Below are positions 1 through 12,615 of a stretch of DNA of 64,000 bases, in pieces (within the stretch, counting starts at the first letter, position 1; every line of letters starts with the position of its first letter). A program made the position numbers and the translations under genes. Under the pieces are notes generated by a model. It was not told where the DNA came from. It ran no database searches and saw only the letters and a list, made by a program, of their open reading frames with translations. Source of the stretch: Scleromitrula shiraiana (Eukaryota; Ascomycota; Leotiomycetes; Helotiales; Sclerotiniaceae); assembly GCA_028455995.1 (NCBI GenBank), contig JABELC010000008.1:1-64000 (forward strand), in the 5' to 3' direction.

Positions 1-1936
1 CCAGCTCCGGCCATTAGGACAAGCACTAATGACAGTCCCAATAAACCATCTGGTAAGGTTGATGCTTTGGCTATGGTTGCCGACACGGATAGAAATGAAT
101 CTATGTATGGTGGATCATCAACTATTGCTTTAGTATCCCGGGTTAGAGAAGCTGCATCAATTCCATCGTCTTCGAAATCTTCTATGAATCGAGCAGATGA
201 ATCAAATTCCAATGCACCCGTTGAGATCCTTTACAAGCAAGATATCAATAATTATATTTTACCTCAACGTCATCATGCTGATAAATTCCTGAGATGTTAT
301 TGGGAATTTGTTCATCCGGTTTTTCCGATCTTACATGTTCAAACATTCATGGCCTCTTATGAGAAATTATGGGTCTCCTCACCAAGAGATATTGATGAAA
401 GTAGAGACGATCTGGATGAAACAATTTTTCATGCTACATTAAACTTGGTATTTGCACTTGGGTGTCAATATAGTCGAGATACTCTCCCTGAGAACAAGTC
501 CAGTTCCGCAGCATCATATTATCAACGTTCCCGAAAGCTTGTAAATTTCGAGATATTAGATGCGATGAAACTATCGCTGGTTCAATTGTTCCTCCTTACC
601 GGTGTTTACTTACAATGTACAGAGCATGTAAGTAGATATTGGAATGTGGTGGGATTGGCTATACGATCGGCTCAAGGATTAGGTCTGCATGCCGAAACTT
701 CTTCACAGAAAAATAATCAGCTTGAACGGGAGATGAAGAGAAGGGTCTGGCATAACTGTGTTCTTCTTGACAGGCAAGTATAATATCATGAATAATTGCT
801 TTTGTCTAACAGACACTTAGATTACTAGCAATAACTTTTGGTCGACCAGCGATGATCAAAACTTGGAATACTCAAATTCCTACAATAATTGATGATGAAT
901 ACCTCTTAAGAAATGGTGAAGGTATTCAACCTGTTGAGAAGCATTCCCGAATGGCTCTATTTGTCTATTCTTTACAACTATTTGATATCATGGATAAGAT
1001 ATTGTCATCATTCTACATTGAGGATAATTTGAAGAAAGGAAAACAATCAAATTCAAACATCGACCCTTGGTCCGTAGGAAATCTATCCAACGTGCTGACC
1101 ATCAATTCAAAGCTTGATCAATTCAAGAATAATTTACCTCAATATCTGACAGCTAACATCACATCTTCAATCGATCAACCCCATCTGATGTTGCAAGCGA
1201 AGATTCTAAGAAGCAGGTAAATTTCTCCTCCCTTCCTCACAGACTAGTTTGGTCCTAATCAAATGATTAGATTCTTCTACGTTCGTATTTTGCTACTACG
1301 ACCCATCCTTTTGACATCCGTGTCAAATAAAAAGACCGGAGTATCAACCATAAAGCCAGAGCCTGGCTTGGAGCAAGAACTTGCAGTCAGTGCATGCGCT
1401 TTATGCGTGAAAACAGCCCATATGCTTGTTGAAATTCTCCATCAGAATCTCAACACCAAATACCGCAGTTCCGGGTGGCAGACTGTTTATTGTAAGTGTA
1501 AAAGATCGATTGCGGTGGTATCATCTAATGGAATCCAGTCATATTTGCAGCAGCCACTATTCTCCTAGCAGCAAATCTATCTCCTCTAATTCAACTGAAC
1601 ACCCAAGATCAATCATTCCAGACATCTTGGGCATGGTGTATCGCGATCCTCGAACATTACAAAATCCAAATTCGATCCGCCGAACGAGCAATTCAAATCT
1701 TGAGGATATTGAAAGAAAAGGTTCAAAGTATTAATGAGGTGGACCATCCAAATACGTGTGATCTTGCCAATATTCTCGAGCCACTCGGAACAACTCACGT
1801 AGATATCTCTGGAATGAATGGAGTTCCTAACGTATCCATGGAAAATCCAGGCTTGGATATGTTTACGATGGATTCCATGGATGATGCGTGGTTTACACAA
1901 CAACTGTCTGATCTGAATTGGTTGGAGTTTCAGTAA
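1..1936 (+). CDS. Fungal-specific transcription factor, C-terminal part (5' end outside window)
   Basis: The frame is open from base 1, so the gene starts upstream of the window. Four exons join in phase: 1-777, 813-1216, 1271-1491 and 1539-1936, giving 599 visible codons. The product resembles the middle homology region of fungal Zn2Cys6 regulators: FHPVFPILH-like HPVFPILH near residue 105, GLGLH near residue 230, then LDR followed across the first intron by LAITFGRPAMI. Later come the helical stretches RILLLRPILL and AATILLAANL and an acidic, Met/Asp-rich tail ending in DLNWLEFQ, a plausible activation region. The Zn2Cys6 DNA-binding domain is expected in the missing N-terminus and is not seen. 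It should be nuclear. Targets cannot be told from the sequence. The family call is firm; any pathway assignment would be a guess. Confidence 0.85.
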
Positions 1937-2286
1937 TTGATTTGAAGAGTACTATTACACATGGCGTCACGAATTTGTATTTTATTAATTACATTTAGAA
2001 CCAGATGTATTGATGAGTTTTGAGGGAGGAACGCAACAGTAGAATAGATGGAATGGCAGATTTATCCATCTAATCAGTTTCTCACTGTTCTCCATTATGT
2101 ATGAAACTATCTATCCATGCCTCATACAGCGTGCAATAATCCAAAAAAGCACCCAAATTCTCCAGAAATTTGACGATTGAAAACGTAGCACAAAGAAACC
2201 ACAAAATTTGAGAGAAGGGGGTGTTTTTTACATCTATGAGACAGTAGATACAATATGATAACATAGATTTGTCTTCGTTCTATGCA

Positions 2287-4452
2287 TTAAAGTTGATTCA
2301 ATAACTCCTCAACGAATGCCCTCAACTGATCAAAGGCCACATCCTTTTTAACATTCAATCTCCTACATTGAACCTCACACATTCTGTCTTTCCACCCTTT
2401 CCCTACCACGACAATAATAGGATATCCTACTAAATCCGCATCACCCATCTTCCAAGCAAAGGATTGCGACCTATCATCAAGTATAACATCAAAATTCGGT
2501 TCAGTAGAAAAAGAATCATAGACTTCCTCAGCCCCCCTTTCCTTATTCTTGCTTGCAATCACAATAATTTCATATGGAGCCATAACTCGTGGCCAATTGA
2601 GACCCTTTTCATCCGCAAGTGTTTCGGCAACAGCTCCAATCATTCGGGTTACACCTATACCATGACAACCCATTTCCATAGGAATTTCTACACTGGTTCC
2701 AGTAGCTTTCTTTGGTTCTGTATTGTTGACAAGCTCTGAAGGTATAGTAATAGTCGCTTGCATTGGTTTGCTATATCGTGTACCTAAATGAAAAGTGTGA
2801 CCGAGTTCGATAGCTTTTTGAACCTTCAATGTCTTGTTCTTGCATTGATGACATATATCGCCGGTTTTTATTCGCTGAAAGCTTAAATTGCCAGAGTCAG
2901 GGAATTCATTTGGTAGGTCTCTGCGGGGATGAATCGATTCAAATAAATGGTCTATAGAAGGATCACCAGCTATTATCTTCTCCTTTAGATTTTTTGGAAA
3001 TCGGCCATCAAATAAATTAATGACCCGTGACGCATCTCCTATTATTAACTTTTTGCTCCAAGATTCTATTACAGCCCCAATGTGAATGGATGGATCGTAA
3101 TCCGGTATAATTCTCTGGATAGAGTGGTGAGACACCTCTATCTCCAAAGGTATTCTAGATGATGTCCAATACCAAACCCTAATAAGAGTATCATTGTCCA
3201 GAGAAGTACCACGATGAGTGATTACATTCTCTTGTTCCTGAAACGGAATCGAAGCATCAAATTCCGATACATCAGGTGATAAGGATTCGGCCTTTTCCTC
3301 ATTGGCCACATAATCACAGCTGGTGCAATTAATGATATTATCCTCCCCTTTCGCCGTAGGAAAATGAAATTCATGGCTCAAATCACCACCCATATCTCCA
3401 GAGTCAGCTTTGGCAACCAAATAAGGAATCTTTAGTTCATCAAATAAATTCTTGTATGCCTTGCGGACATCTTCATATGTTGCAAGTGCTAAAGAGTTGC
3501 TGTAATCGAAAGTATATAGATCTTTCATCAAGAATTCTCGTGATCGTAACAAACCATGTCGTGGTCTTAACTCATCTCGATATTTGCGACCTGAGATTCT
3601 ATTAGCTGGAAGCAGTGTATGAAAGGAAATGAATATTACCAATTTGATATAGACGGACAGGAAGTTCCTTATACGACGTGACAGTCTTCGAAACTAATTC
3701 TGTAATCTCTTCTTCATGAGTTGGAGCAAGAAGATATTCAGCACCCCTCCGATCTTCGAGAGTGAAAAGCTAATGAAAATTGTTAAATGATGCATTAAAG
3801 ATAAGCGATTAGTGATATACTTCAGAACTAGATTTGAGGCGTCCACTTCTTTCCCAGAGCTCTTCTGATGATATAGAAGATAAATCAAGTCTAGATGCAC
3901 CTGGAATGTTGGTAAGTCAGAAGACTGAAAAATGGTGATGAGTGATCTATGCTTACCCAAAGTAGACATGTGCTTGTCTATTAAAGCCTCCACTTTATCT
4001 TGCACTCTCCGCCCAAGAGGTAACATATGAAAGATACCTGAATGGGCCTAATAAGGTGTGAGGTTAATCCTTTTAAGGGATGAAGGTAAAAAGGACCAAC
4101 TTTACGTATAAATCCGGCTCGAACAAGCTTTGCGTGGGAGTCTTGCGGAGTTAGACAGATATACAAACTCTTGATATGAGAGAGAATTCACCTTCATCAG
4201 CACTTTCAGCTATACCACCGGTTGGTATCCAAAACTTTGATAAACGAGTTCTGTCATCATTCTTGTTATCGATCAGTAGTTAGTCCACATGATTATGATA
4301 TTAATTTTGAAACGTACGAAGGCAGTGACAGCACTTGATTGATACCGTGGAGATGGAGATCTTATGGATAATAAAGCGTATTTACCTCTTCCGCATAGAT
4401 ATTGAGGAAAATGAAAGGACCCTCCTTTAGTCCAAGGTAAAATACGATTCAT
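2287..4452 (-). CDS. Prolyl-tRNA synthetase, bacterial/mitochondrial type
   Basis: Class II aminoacyl-tRNA synthetase that charges tRNA-Pro, here probably in mitochondria. In order the exons show SHAKLVRAGFIRK and LPLGRRVQDKVEALIDKHM at the N-terminus (motif 1 region), then APTHEEEITELV, RDELRPRHGLLRSREFLMKD (motif 2), GIGVTRMIGAVAE (motif 3) and an anticodon-binding end with VVVGKGWKD. Between motifs 2 and 3 lies a long insertion, as in bacterial-type ProRS. Cysteines CTSC and CHQC in this insertion could bind metal. The start chosen is the ATG at 4452 (MNRILPWTKG); no in-frame ATG lies just upstream. At least five introns interrupt the 5' half; the last joins ...LYQIG to RKYRDE at a TCTCAG acceptor. 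Exact borders of the first two exons are uncertain. It is divergent from the MAK21-type gene, with 353 bp between the starts. Confidence 0.88.
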
Positions 4453-4805
4453 CCTCAAAACCGGCGTGCTCAGACGAGCAACGAGACTAATAGAAATATC
4501 GTTAGAGATTGATCAAATCTCACAAGGAATTGATTCTCTTTCATACATGTTGACTTGTGTGTGATTGGTATACTCAAGTTGTCAAATAATGATATCTTCG
4601 GACTACATAGGAAGAAATATACAATCCCCCAGCTAGCTCGGCAAAACTTTGTTCCGATCCACCCTTCGCAAAAAAAAAGTTTTGTATCTTATCGAAGCTG
4701 TTGAATCTTCTTGAATCAATTTCTTCCTATTTTCAAATTAAGAATTGAACAAATTTTTGTGCGAACAACTTTTCTCTCTGGATATTAGTAGTCGCATTCT
4801 TCGTC
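4453..4805. promoter_or_regulatory. Divergent promoter between ProRS and Mak21-like genes
   Basis: The 353 bp separate two genes transcribed away from each other, both needed for protein synthesis. An A-run of nine follows CTTCGC near 4669. No clear TATA box is seen. Shared control of the two genes is an inference from the layout. Confidence 0.4.
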
Positions 4806-7800
4806 ATGGGAAAACATAGGAAGCCAAACAAAGCTCCTGGAGCAAAAATTTCCTCAAAATCAAACGATCTAGATATCCCCTCCTTCGATGAAAATGCTCT
4901 ATCGGCATTGACCCAGAAAATTGAGAAGGGTTTTACAAAAGGAAACGGATCACAAGAACTAGAAGCATCTGCAACAAAGCCTGCGAAACAAGGAAAACTG
5001 AACAATTTTTCTAAACCTACCGACTCGAAACAAAAGACTAGGCCTCAAGAATCACGCCGAGGAACGAAAAGAGATGCGCAAGGTAATGCGAAGGAAAAGA
5101 CAAATGGATCAACTAGTAAATCGAAAGATGCTGGAAGTGAAAGGGAAATCTTATTGCAGGAAATATTGGCATTGGGAGGAACAGAAGAAGATTTAGATCT
5201 TGTACTCGATGCTCAATCCGATTCCGAAAATGAAGAAGAGAAGAAGTCAACCTCGGTAGACAAATCATTCAAGAATGAATTCTCAAAATTTGTGGCCAGC
5301 CTGGGTATAGAGGGTCAGGCTCCTGAGGTAGAGGAGGAAGAAGAAGATGAAGAAGAAATAGAGGAAGAAGAGGACAGTTGGGAAGAGGCTGAAGAAGAAG
5401 AAGAAGAAGAAGAAGAAGAAGAAGAAGAAGAACAAGAAAGCGAACCAGAAGAGACTCCCAAAGTTCCAGAGAAAGCTCCAATCAGCGTGAAGGAACCCAC
5501 CAAGGATCAAAATCCAAACCGCCTGGTTAGTAAATTCTCTTCTTACTTGTGAGTCCACTGACCCATTTCAGACTTTTGAAGCCCGAGCAGATTGGCATGC
5601 TGTAGATCTCCCAGCCCTCCCTCCACCGGATTTCAGCGAATCAGGACCATACCAAGAGTCAATTCGAAATCTCAAAGAATATGCTACAACATTGTTAGAA
5701 GCGGATAGTACTCTTTATGCCTCGAAACATCTCTCTGCGACCTCATCCCATCGTTTCCTCTCCACGATCATGACCTCTGGTACATTGTCTGACAAAATTT
5801 CTGCTTTAACTTTGGTGGTCCAAGAATCGCCAGTTCATACCACCAAATCATTCGAAAGTCTTTTGGGGTTGGCAAAGAAGAGAAGTAGAGGACAAGCTGT
5901 TACGGCATTAGGAGCAATGAAGGATTTACTTGGAGCTGGTGTAGTTTTACCGGCCGATAGACGTCTTCGAACATTCGCTGCTCAGCCAGGACTTTTGGGA
6001 GCTCTTCAAGAAAGTGAAATCTCGGTATGGAGACCAGGACAGGAATTACCTGGGAACATGACCAAGGCACACCTCATCTCGTGGGCCTATGAAGACTGGC
6101 TCAAAGATTCATATTTTGAGATGCTCAAAATTTTGGAAGTCTGGTGTAACGATGAAGTCGAATATGCTCGTTCAAGAGCAGTCACATATGTCTATGAGTT
6201 GTTGAAGGATAAGCCAGAACAGGAATCAAATTTACTTCGATTATTGGTGAACAAGCTTGGAGATCCAGATAAGAAAATTGCTTCTCGAGCATCGTATCTT
6301 CTCCTACAACTTCAAACCTCTCATCCATTGATGAAACCCATCATTGTAAACTCGATCGAAAACGAACTTCTTTTACGCCCTGGTCAAAGTTCCCACGCAA
6401 AGTATTACGCCATCAATACTCTGAATCAAACCATTCTCAGTGCCAAGGAGGAGGAAGTTGCCAAGAAACTCTTGAGTATCTACTTTGCTCTTTTTGTATC
6501 ACTTCTGAAGAAACCCGAACCCGTCAAGCCAGCCACAGGAGTAAAACTTAATAAGAAGGGAGAAATTCAAGGAGGTGGAGGTGCTGCGGGTAAGAAAGCC
6601 AAAGCAAAGTTAACAGAGGAAGAAGAGGCGAAACAAGCAAGTGAAGAAACCACAGAAAAGATGATTTCAGCTGTGCTGACTGGTGTGAATCGTGCATTCC
6701 CATTCTCGAAGAATGATGATTTAACGTAAGTTCTATGACATTCACCTGTATAGCTTTTTGCTGATCAAATAGCCTCGAGAAACATATGGACACTTTGTTC
6801 CGTATCACACATTCATCCAACTTTAACACCAGTATTCAGGCATTAATGTTGATTGAACAACTATCAACGACAAAACATCTTGCTGTTGATCGATTCTACA
6901 GAACTCTTTACGAGTCTTTACTAGATCCTCGTCTTGTTACTTCTTCGAAACATGCACTTTATCTCAACTTACTCTACAGAGCGCTCAAGAATGATATCAA
7001 CATCAGGCGTGTGAAATCTTTCGCCAAGCGAATGTTACAAATCGTTACTCTTCACCAGCCACCATTTATCTGCGGTATCATCTATCTCATGAGAGAACTG
7101 GAGGTTACATTCCCAGGAATCAAATCTCTATTGAAAGATCCTGAAGCAAATGACGAAGATGAAGAGGAAGTATACCGTGACGTTCCTGAAGACACTGATG
7201 CCATTGAAGCTCCAGCCACGGAGTCCTCATCGATCAAACGAGAGCAATATGATGGAAGGAAACGTGATCCAGAACATAGCAATGCAGACAAGAGTTGTCT
7301 ATGGGAAATCGTAAGTTACTTCAAACTTCCCTCCTAGCAGTGAGACTCACAAAGATTGAATAGATACCATTCCTCGTTCACTTCCATCCTTCCGTTTCAT
7401 TATTCGCCGACAGACTTTTAAATGACGAAAAGATGCCACCTAAACCCGACCTTACTACGCACACTCTTACTCACTTCCTCGACCGATTCGTATACCGTAA
7501 CGCCAAAGCCGCTGCCGGTGGACCCAAAGGAAGCTCCATCATGCAACCTCTCGCTGGTGGTGATAGCCGTAGCGTATTACTATCGAACCGTGGAGCCCAA
7601 AGCCAAGGATCCGTCAACTCTGAAGCATTTTGGAAGAAGAAGGCTGAGGATGTTGCGGTTGATGAGGTATTCTTCCATAAATACTTTAACACGATTGGAA
7701 AGGGTAAACAAGGATCCAAGAAGAAGGATACGAAGAAGAAGGGGGCTGATGGGGATGAGAGTGATGAGGATGAGATTTGGCAGGCTTTGGTTGAATCTAA

Positions 7801-8248
7801 ACCTGATATTGAGGGTGAGATTGATGATGATGATGATGATGATTTGGATCTGGATGATTTCGATATGTCTTCTGATAATGATGAGGGAGAGGATGAATCA
7901 GATGGTGGAGTCGATATTGAAGGTTCTGATGAGGATGTAGATATGGAAGATGCAACCGAACAAGACGAGGAAGAGGACGACGATGAGGCGGGTATCTTCG
8001 ATGAGGAAGAAGACGATCTTAGGGATAGTGATGATGATGCTGATATGGATGCATTATTTGAGAAGGAATTACAGACAGCTGGTGGTGAGGCAGAGGAAGA
8101 AAAGAAGCAAGATGGAAAGAAGAAGAAGGAGACGGGTAGGGAGAAGAAGAAGAAGTTGAAGAATCTTCCTACTTTTGCTTCGGCGGATGATTATGCTAAA
8201 TTATTGGACGGGGATGATGCGGATGAAGATATGGGTATGGGCAGATAG
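4806..8248 (+). CDS. MAK21: Ribosome biogenesis protein Mak21/Noc1 (CBF/Mak21 family)
   Basis: Predicted nucleolar factor needed for assembly and intranuclear transport of the 60S pre-ribosome; in yeast Mak21/Noc1 works with Noc2. Four exons join in phase: 4806-5525, 5572-6725, 6773-7310 and 7364-8248, giving 1098 aa, close to the yeast protein. The N-terminus MGKHRKPNKAPG is basic, followed by a Glu-rich stretch around residues 175-220 with a long GAA/GAG run. The helical-repeat body includes YEDWLKDSYFEMLKILEVWCND. The CBF domain follows, with LFRITHSSNFNTSIQALMLI, FYRTLYESLLDPRLV and, across the last intron, IPFLVHFHPSVSLFADRLL. The C-terminus alternates Asp/Glu clusters and Lys clusters (about residues 900-1080). 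Strong Glu and Asp runs produce misleading open frames on other strands. The family call is confident. Confidence 0.93.
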
Positions 8249-8660
8249 ATCAGAAAGAGAGGAGGTGAATTGGTTATTGACTGTGTGTAATTTTCGGAGT
8301 ATCAATGGTGGTATATCAAAAGTATTAGTTTCACCTGCGAGGTTTAATCAATGTAGTTATATCAAACAACCCAATCTATTTCCGAATGTTTGTTCTCAAT
8401 AGAATTTTTAAAACAAAGTGATTGTATATTGACTGAATGGGCATCTGCAATTGACAGAGCTCGCAGTTGTGTTTGCAAAACGATTTCATTTAATGTTCCT
8501 ATTCTAGATATTTAATTCGTTCATTCGTTGACTCGTTTCCTAAATTTGGTTGCTACTTCTTACTTCCCTTTCTTCCACCTTGACATTCATTTCTCTTCAG
8601 CGATTCCATTCCATGCCCATGTTCATAACATCTAATCCAGCACCAAAAGCATAAAATAAC

Positions 8661-8721
8661 TCCTTCCTTCCTTCCTTCCTTCCTTCCTTCCTTCCTTCCT
8701 TCCTTCCTTCCTTCCTTCCTT
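8661..8721. repeat. (TTCC)n microsatellite, about 15 copies
   Basis: Uninterrupted TTCC units run for about 60 bp in the gap between the convergent Mak21-like and small hypothetical genes. The antisense frame reads as Lys-Glu-Gly-Arg repeats; this is a repeat artefact and not a gene. Confidence 0.95.
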
Positions 8722-8800
8722 TCTACCAGCAGTCTTCTACCACTGTAAAACTCCCCACTCCAAATCCCAATCTGAAGCAATATCAACGCACTCCCAAAAT

Positions 8801-9319
8801 TTACTCATCAAACCAAATCAACTCATCTCCCTCACTGAAAATAGCCTTAAATTCCTTCTCCTTCCCATCCTCCGAATCCCTCTCCTCCATATGCAAACTA
8901 TGAAACTTTGCTCTCTCCGGTTCACCCTCTGATGGTATAAATGCCCTAAACATGATAAATTTTTTGTCTGTATCCTCTGCGCCCTCTGGTTCAGGAATAT
9001 GGACTTTTCCAAAGAGATGGAGGCCATAGGCGGAGGTGGCTAGGCGCACACTGTGCAGATGGTTGGAGGTGAAAGATGTGAGGTTGTGGTCTGAGAGGTG
9101 GGAGACGGGGGCGAAGTAGGAAGGTTCGTGTTCTGTGTATAGGGAATGAGAGGTTAGTTTTTGGGAGTTTAGATAGGAAGGGGGGGAAGTACTGTTTGTT
9201 TCGTGACGGAGATGTTGGAGAGTTCGTTTGAGATCTTGCTCGACTGCTTTGAAGACTATGATGCTACTTTCTTTTGGGGGATGGACAGGACCAAGTTGGA
9301 CGGTATCTACAGTTGCCAT
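8801..9319 (-). CDS. Conserved-looking small protein of unknown function
   Basis: A single-exon frame of 172 codons starts MATVDTVQLGPVHPPKES and ends DELIWFDE. It has no signal peptide or membrane segment. An amphipathic helix, VEQDLKRTLQHLRHET, lies near residues 27-42. The middle part, YGLHLFGKVHIPEPEG followed by KFIMFRAFIPSEGE, alternates hydrophobic residues as in a beta-rich fold. The codon use is regular and the frame spans an otherwise gene-free gap, which supports a real gene. I do not recognise the family. It is convergent with the Mak21-like gene. The function is unknown. Confidence 0.6.
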   Translation of the reverse strand: MATVDTVQLGPVHPPKESSIIVFKAVEQDLKRTLQHLRHETNSTSPPSYLNSQKLTSHSLYTEHEPSYFAPVSHLSDHNLTSFTSNHLHSVRLATSAYGLHLFGKVHIPEPEGAEDTDKKFIMFRAFIPSEGEPERAKFHSLHMEERDSEDGKEKEFKAIFSEGDELIWFDE

Positions 9320-10368
9320 TTTCGCGTTGGTGATGGATTTTTATTTGTGTTTGGTTTGATTTGTATTTTGAAGGGGGTTGGAGTTAGAAGAAGGGAGTTG
9401 AGGTATGATATAAGGCGAGGCTGGGTAGAGACTTTATGCTTTTGCTTAGATGGTGACTCAGTAGTGAATATGAAGAAGAGGGGAAAAGAAGAATAAAATG
9501 GCCTGTTTATTTATTTTTATACCTCGATTTGATGGTCACGACTGTTTGAGACGATGTAGGCTCGGTAGGGTATTTGAAATGCGGGGCTTCAATGGTTTGA
9601 TTGTTGATCATTATGCAGCTTGTATTCAAATCTTGCGCTCGTATTTTCTCCTGATTACTTCAAGGATTGTTTCCAATGGTTACATACGTAGGTATGATGT
9701 GTGTTACCCGATTGAATTTCTATTATCTTGCTTTTGAGCTGATAGGCGGGGAGAGCTATGATGAGTGTGCCTTGTTCCCTGATACATAGAATACTTGGAT
9801 TGTACATATTGATTGCATGGCTGCGGACGCAAGGGAGATCGGGAGTTCCAAGATATCTACTCCAGATATTGAGGCTATTCTGTTGAATTGGTCGAACTGT
9901 TCTCGTTCTTACTCCTTGATTGATCAACTTGGTCTTAAAGATACGAAAATGACGTCGCCAGTGTTCAGCACGTATCAATTAGCATTACGACAGCGATATC
10001 TTCCTTGCAAAATTCGCAGTCTTGGAGAGTCCCGTATCGCAAAGCCATCTTCAACGAAAAGAAGCCAGGATATTCCAAAAATGAGGCTGTCGTACACAAA
10101 TTTTAGATCTAGACATAGTTTCAATTACTTCATAGTTCCATATAGATTGTACCTGACGATTGATAAGATAAGAATATCGGAATAACAAAAGACCGATCCA
10201 TATCAATCACCATTCATCCTCGGCAATATTTTTATATGCTGTTCAATGTAAGGACTTATTTTCTCTTCATTAGGAACTTCATAATCAGGAGTGGTGCATA
10301 ATAGACTCTTTTGTTTTCTTTCTCAGCATGCAGATATAGATATTACAATAAAATAGATACCAACCAAC
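9320..10368. other. Intergenic stretch, no supported gene
   Basis: About 1 kb lies between two divergent genes. Short frames of 70-122 codons occur (for example 9817-10185 on the plus strand) but none has a recognisable domain. A CT-poor, AT-rich zone near 10260-10360 directly precedes the thioesterase-like start and is probably its promoter. Confidence 0.5.
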
Positions 10369-11362
10369 ATGTCATTCTCTCCAAGATTCATATTGCCTCC
10401 GGCAAGTATACATAGGACTTTGACGCGGAATACGAAACTGTCTCAAAATTACAGAATAACTGCCAAGAGCAGTTCATTATTTTCCCCTTCACAATCACTC
10501 TCTACAGGTCGCAGATTATGCAATGTGCAAAGTTAGTTGCGCTCCCTCAATCCTTAATCCTCCTCACTTAAAGATCCCAAAATGCTAATACTCCTTCCTC
10601 TCAGCAACCATTTCCCCACCCCAACCACCACCAAAGTCCCGCCTCAGACGATCAATCAACCTTTTCGGAATCGCCCTAATCTTCACAACAACCGGTTTCT
10701 TGATTGGCGGCCGCCCCGCCTTCGCTGTCGCAAACGAAATCCTCGAACCCCCCAGCGATGCCGAAACCCTCCTCTTATACAAGCCCACCTCTCCAAAAGC
10801 AATTGAGATCGACCATTATATAAACAATCATCCTTTAGTACTCGAATTACGATCCCGACCCGAATTCACAGAATCCCGTCCTCATTTGAGGATTCCCGCG
10901 TCGCAGAGAAATCACAATTTAACGGGTGGAACATTACTTGGACCGGGACGGGTGGAGGTTCCTCCTCTTGTGTTCACGGAGGCGGGTGGGAAGTCTTTGG
11001 TTTCTATATCCTACTTGGGAGAGGATCTCTGCGGACATCCGGGAATCGTACATGGTGGGTTTTTGGCAACGATGTTAGATGAGGGGTTGGCGAGGTGTTG
11101 TTTCGGGGCACTTCCTAATAAGATTGGGATGACTGCTACGTTGAAGGTAAATTACAAGAAGCCGACGATGGCGGGGAACTTTGTTGTGTTGAAGGCGAAG
11201 ACTACGAAGGTGGAGGGGAGGAAGGCCTGGGTTGAAGGGAGGATTGAAATGTTAGAGAAAGAGGGGGGTGGTGTGGAGCCAACGATTCTTTGTGAGGCGG
11301 AAGCGTTGTTTATTGAGCCGAGACAGGCGGCTACTATGGCTAGAATATACCCGGTTTCGTAA
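10369..11362 (+). CDS. Thioesterase superfamily (4HBT, hotdog) protein with N-terminal membrane anchor
   Basis: Two exons, 10369-10531 and 10605-11362, join in phase after a 73-bp intron with GTTAGT donor and CTCTCAG acceptor; the product is 306 aa. The first 50 residues are rich in Ser, Thr and Arg with no acids (MSFSPRFILPP...), like a mitochondrial presequence. A membrane segment, LFGIALIFTTTGFLIGG, lies near residues 77-93. The hotdog domain shows GHPGIVHGGFLATMLDEGLA, where HGG and the following Asp/Glu form the usual active-site region, then ATLKVNYKKPTMAG. It probably hydrolyses an acyl-CoA or related thioester on a mitochondrial or other inner membrane. Substrate and direction of insertion cannot be told. 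Its 3' end faces the APS kinase gene. Confidence 0.83.
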
Positions 11363-11602
11363 ATGGGGTGGAGTGAAAGAAAGTAGAATTTTAGATAATA
11401 GATATTGAGAGATGCATATATAGATAGAACCAATAGCATAGATTTAGGCATAATGAAGCTTCACGTGTATGATCACAAAGTTGTCTAATTGTGATATATC
11501 TATTTAATCTCCACCCATATAGGATTCCTCTAAAACGATTCAAGTATACACAAAGAAGCTGCTCCCCCGCACCCCATACTCATAACCAAGCCTCAAGCCA
11601 AT

Positions 11603-12363
11603 CTATACCTTGATCAACTTGTTAGCTTGCAAGTATTCCACAATCTTCTGAACACACTCCTCCACAGTAGACTCGTGTGTCTTGAGATGAATTTCTGGGT
11701 TCTCAGGCGCCTCATACGGCGCACTGATGCCCGTGAAATCCTTGATCTCCCCCGCTCTGGCCTTCTTGTACAATCCCTTAGGATCTCTCTTCTCCGCCTC
11801 CTCAACAGGAATATCTACATAAACTTCCACAAACGGAATATCTAAGTCCCCCTGTCCATTAGTCTGCGCATGTAAATCCCTCGCGATCTTTCGGTCCGCC
11901 TTATACGGCGAGATGAAACTAGTAAGGGCGATCGTGCAACTATCTGCGAACAGTTTTGCAACCTCAGCTATACGACGAATATTCTCATTGCGGTCTTTTT
12001 CGCTGAATCCGAGGTCTTTGTTGAGACCGAAACGCACGTTGTCGCCGTCGAGACGGTAGGCAGCGAGGTGGAGGTGGAGGAGATGTTGTTCAAGGGCGGT
12101 GGCGATGGTGGATTTTCCGGAGGCGGAGAGTCCAGTGAACCAGATTGTTAGGCCTCGTTGACCGCGGGCTTCGCTACGCTCGGAGCGGCTGAGGGATGGG
12201 TGCCAGACGATGTTGCTGTGGTGGGATTGCGGTTAGTGATCTTTTTCTTGAAGGGGATTGAAGGGTGTTTGGGTTCATTCTGCTGCGATCTGGCATTGGG
12301 GGTTGAATTGGGTGAAAAAGTAATGGTTGGGGGATTTGAAGAAGGGAAAACTTACGTTGCCAT
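11603..12363 (-). CDS. Adenylylsulfate (APS) kinase
   Basis: Phosphorylates adenosine 5'-phosphosulfate to PAPS with ATP, the second step of sulfate assimilation (yeast Met14). A tiny first exon of 8 nt (12356-12363, ATGGCAAC) is joined across a 140-bp intron to 11603-12215; the phase fits and gives 206 aa, the usual family length. The start MATNIVWHPSLSRSERSE is typical of fungal APS kinases. The P-loop GLSASGKST lies near residues 32-40, RLDGDNVRFGLNKDLGFS follows, then FISPYKADR and the lid-region GLYKKARAGEIKDFTG. No residue that I know to be key appears changed. The 8-nt first exon is easily missed: without the splice, the reading starts at an internal Met and loses the P-loop. A TATA box and a CACGTG element lie upstream. 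Confidence 0.95.
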
Positions 12364-12434
12364 TTTGAGAGATTGAAGTAGATAGTTATTGGTGGAGTGA
12401 TATGTTGAGTTGTATAACTTCGCAGAAGTTTCCT

Positions 12435-12442
12435 TATTTATA
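12435..12442 (-). promoter_or_regulatory. TATA box of APS kinase gene
   Basis: TATAAATA on the minus strand lies 72 bp upstream of the APS kinase start codon, a normal distance for a fungal TATA element. Confidence 0.55.
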
Positions 12443-12615
12443 AAGAATCCGAAGTAAAGGAGTTCAAAAAGAGTGAATTGAAAAGATCAAAGGAAAAGAA
12501 AACCTTGCAACTCTTGGAAGGTCGTCGTTCATCTCTCCCCTTAGCTCATCTACTATAAAATCTGCCCCGCACTACATATAAATCAGATTCAAAATGCGTA
12601 ATGGTGGGGCATGAG

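Noticed and set aside
5269..5558. Leu-, Phe- and Ser-rich frames antisense to the Mak21-like gene
   Set aside because: Antisense reading of the Glu-rich tract (GAA/GAG runs) of the real gene.
8553..8786. Lys-Glu-Gly-Arg repeat frame on the minus strand
   Set aside because: Caused by the (TTCC)n microsatellite.
9817..10185. 122-codon frame before the thioesterase-like gene
   Set aside because: No recognisable family and no conserved-looking motif; an equally long frame overlaps on the other strand.
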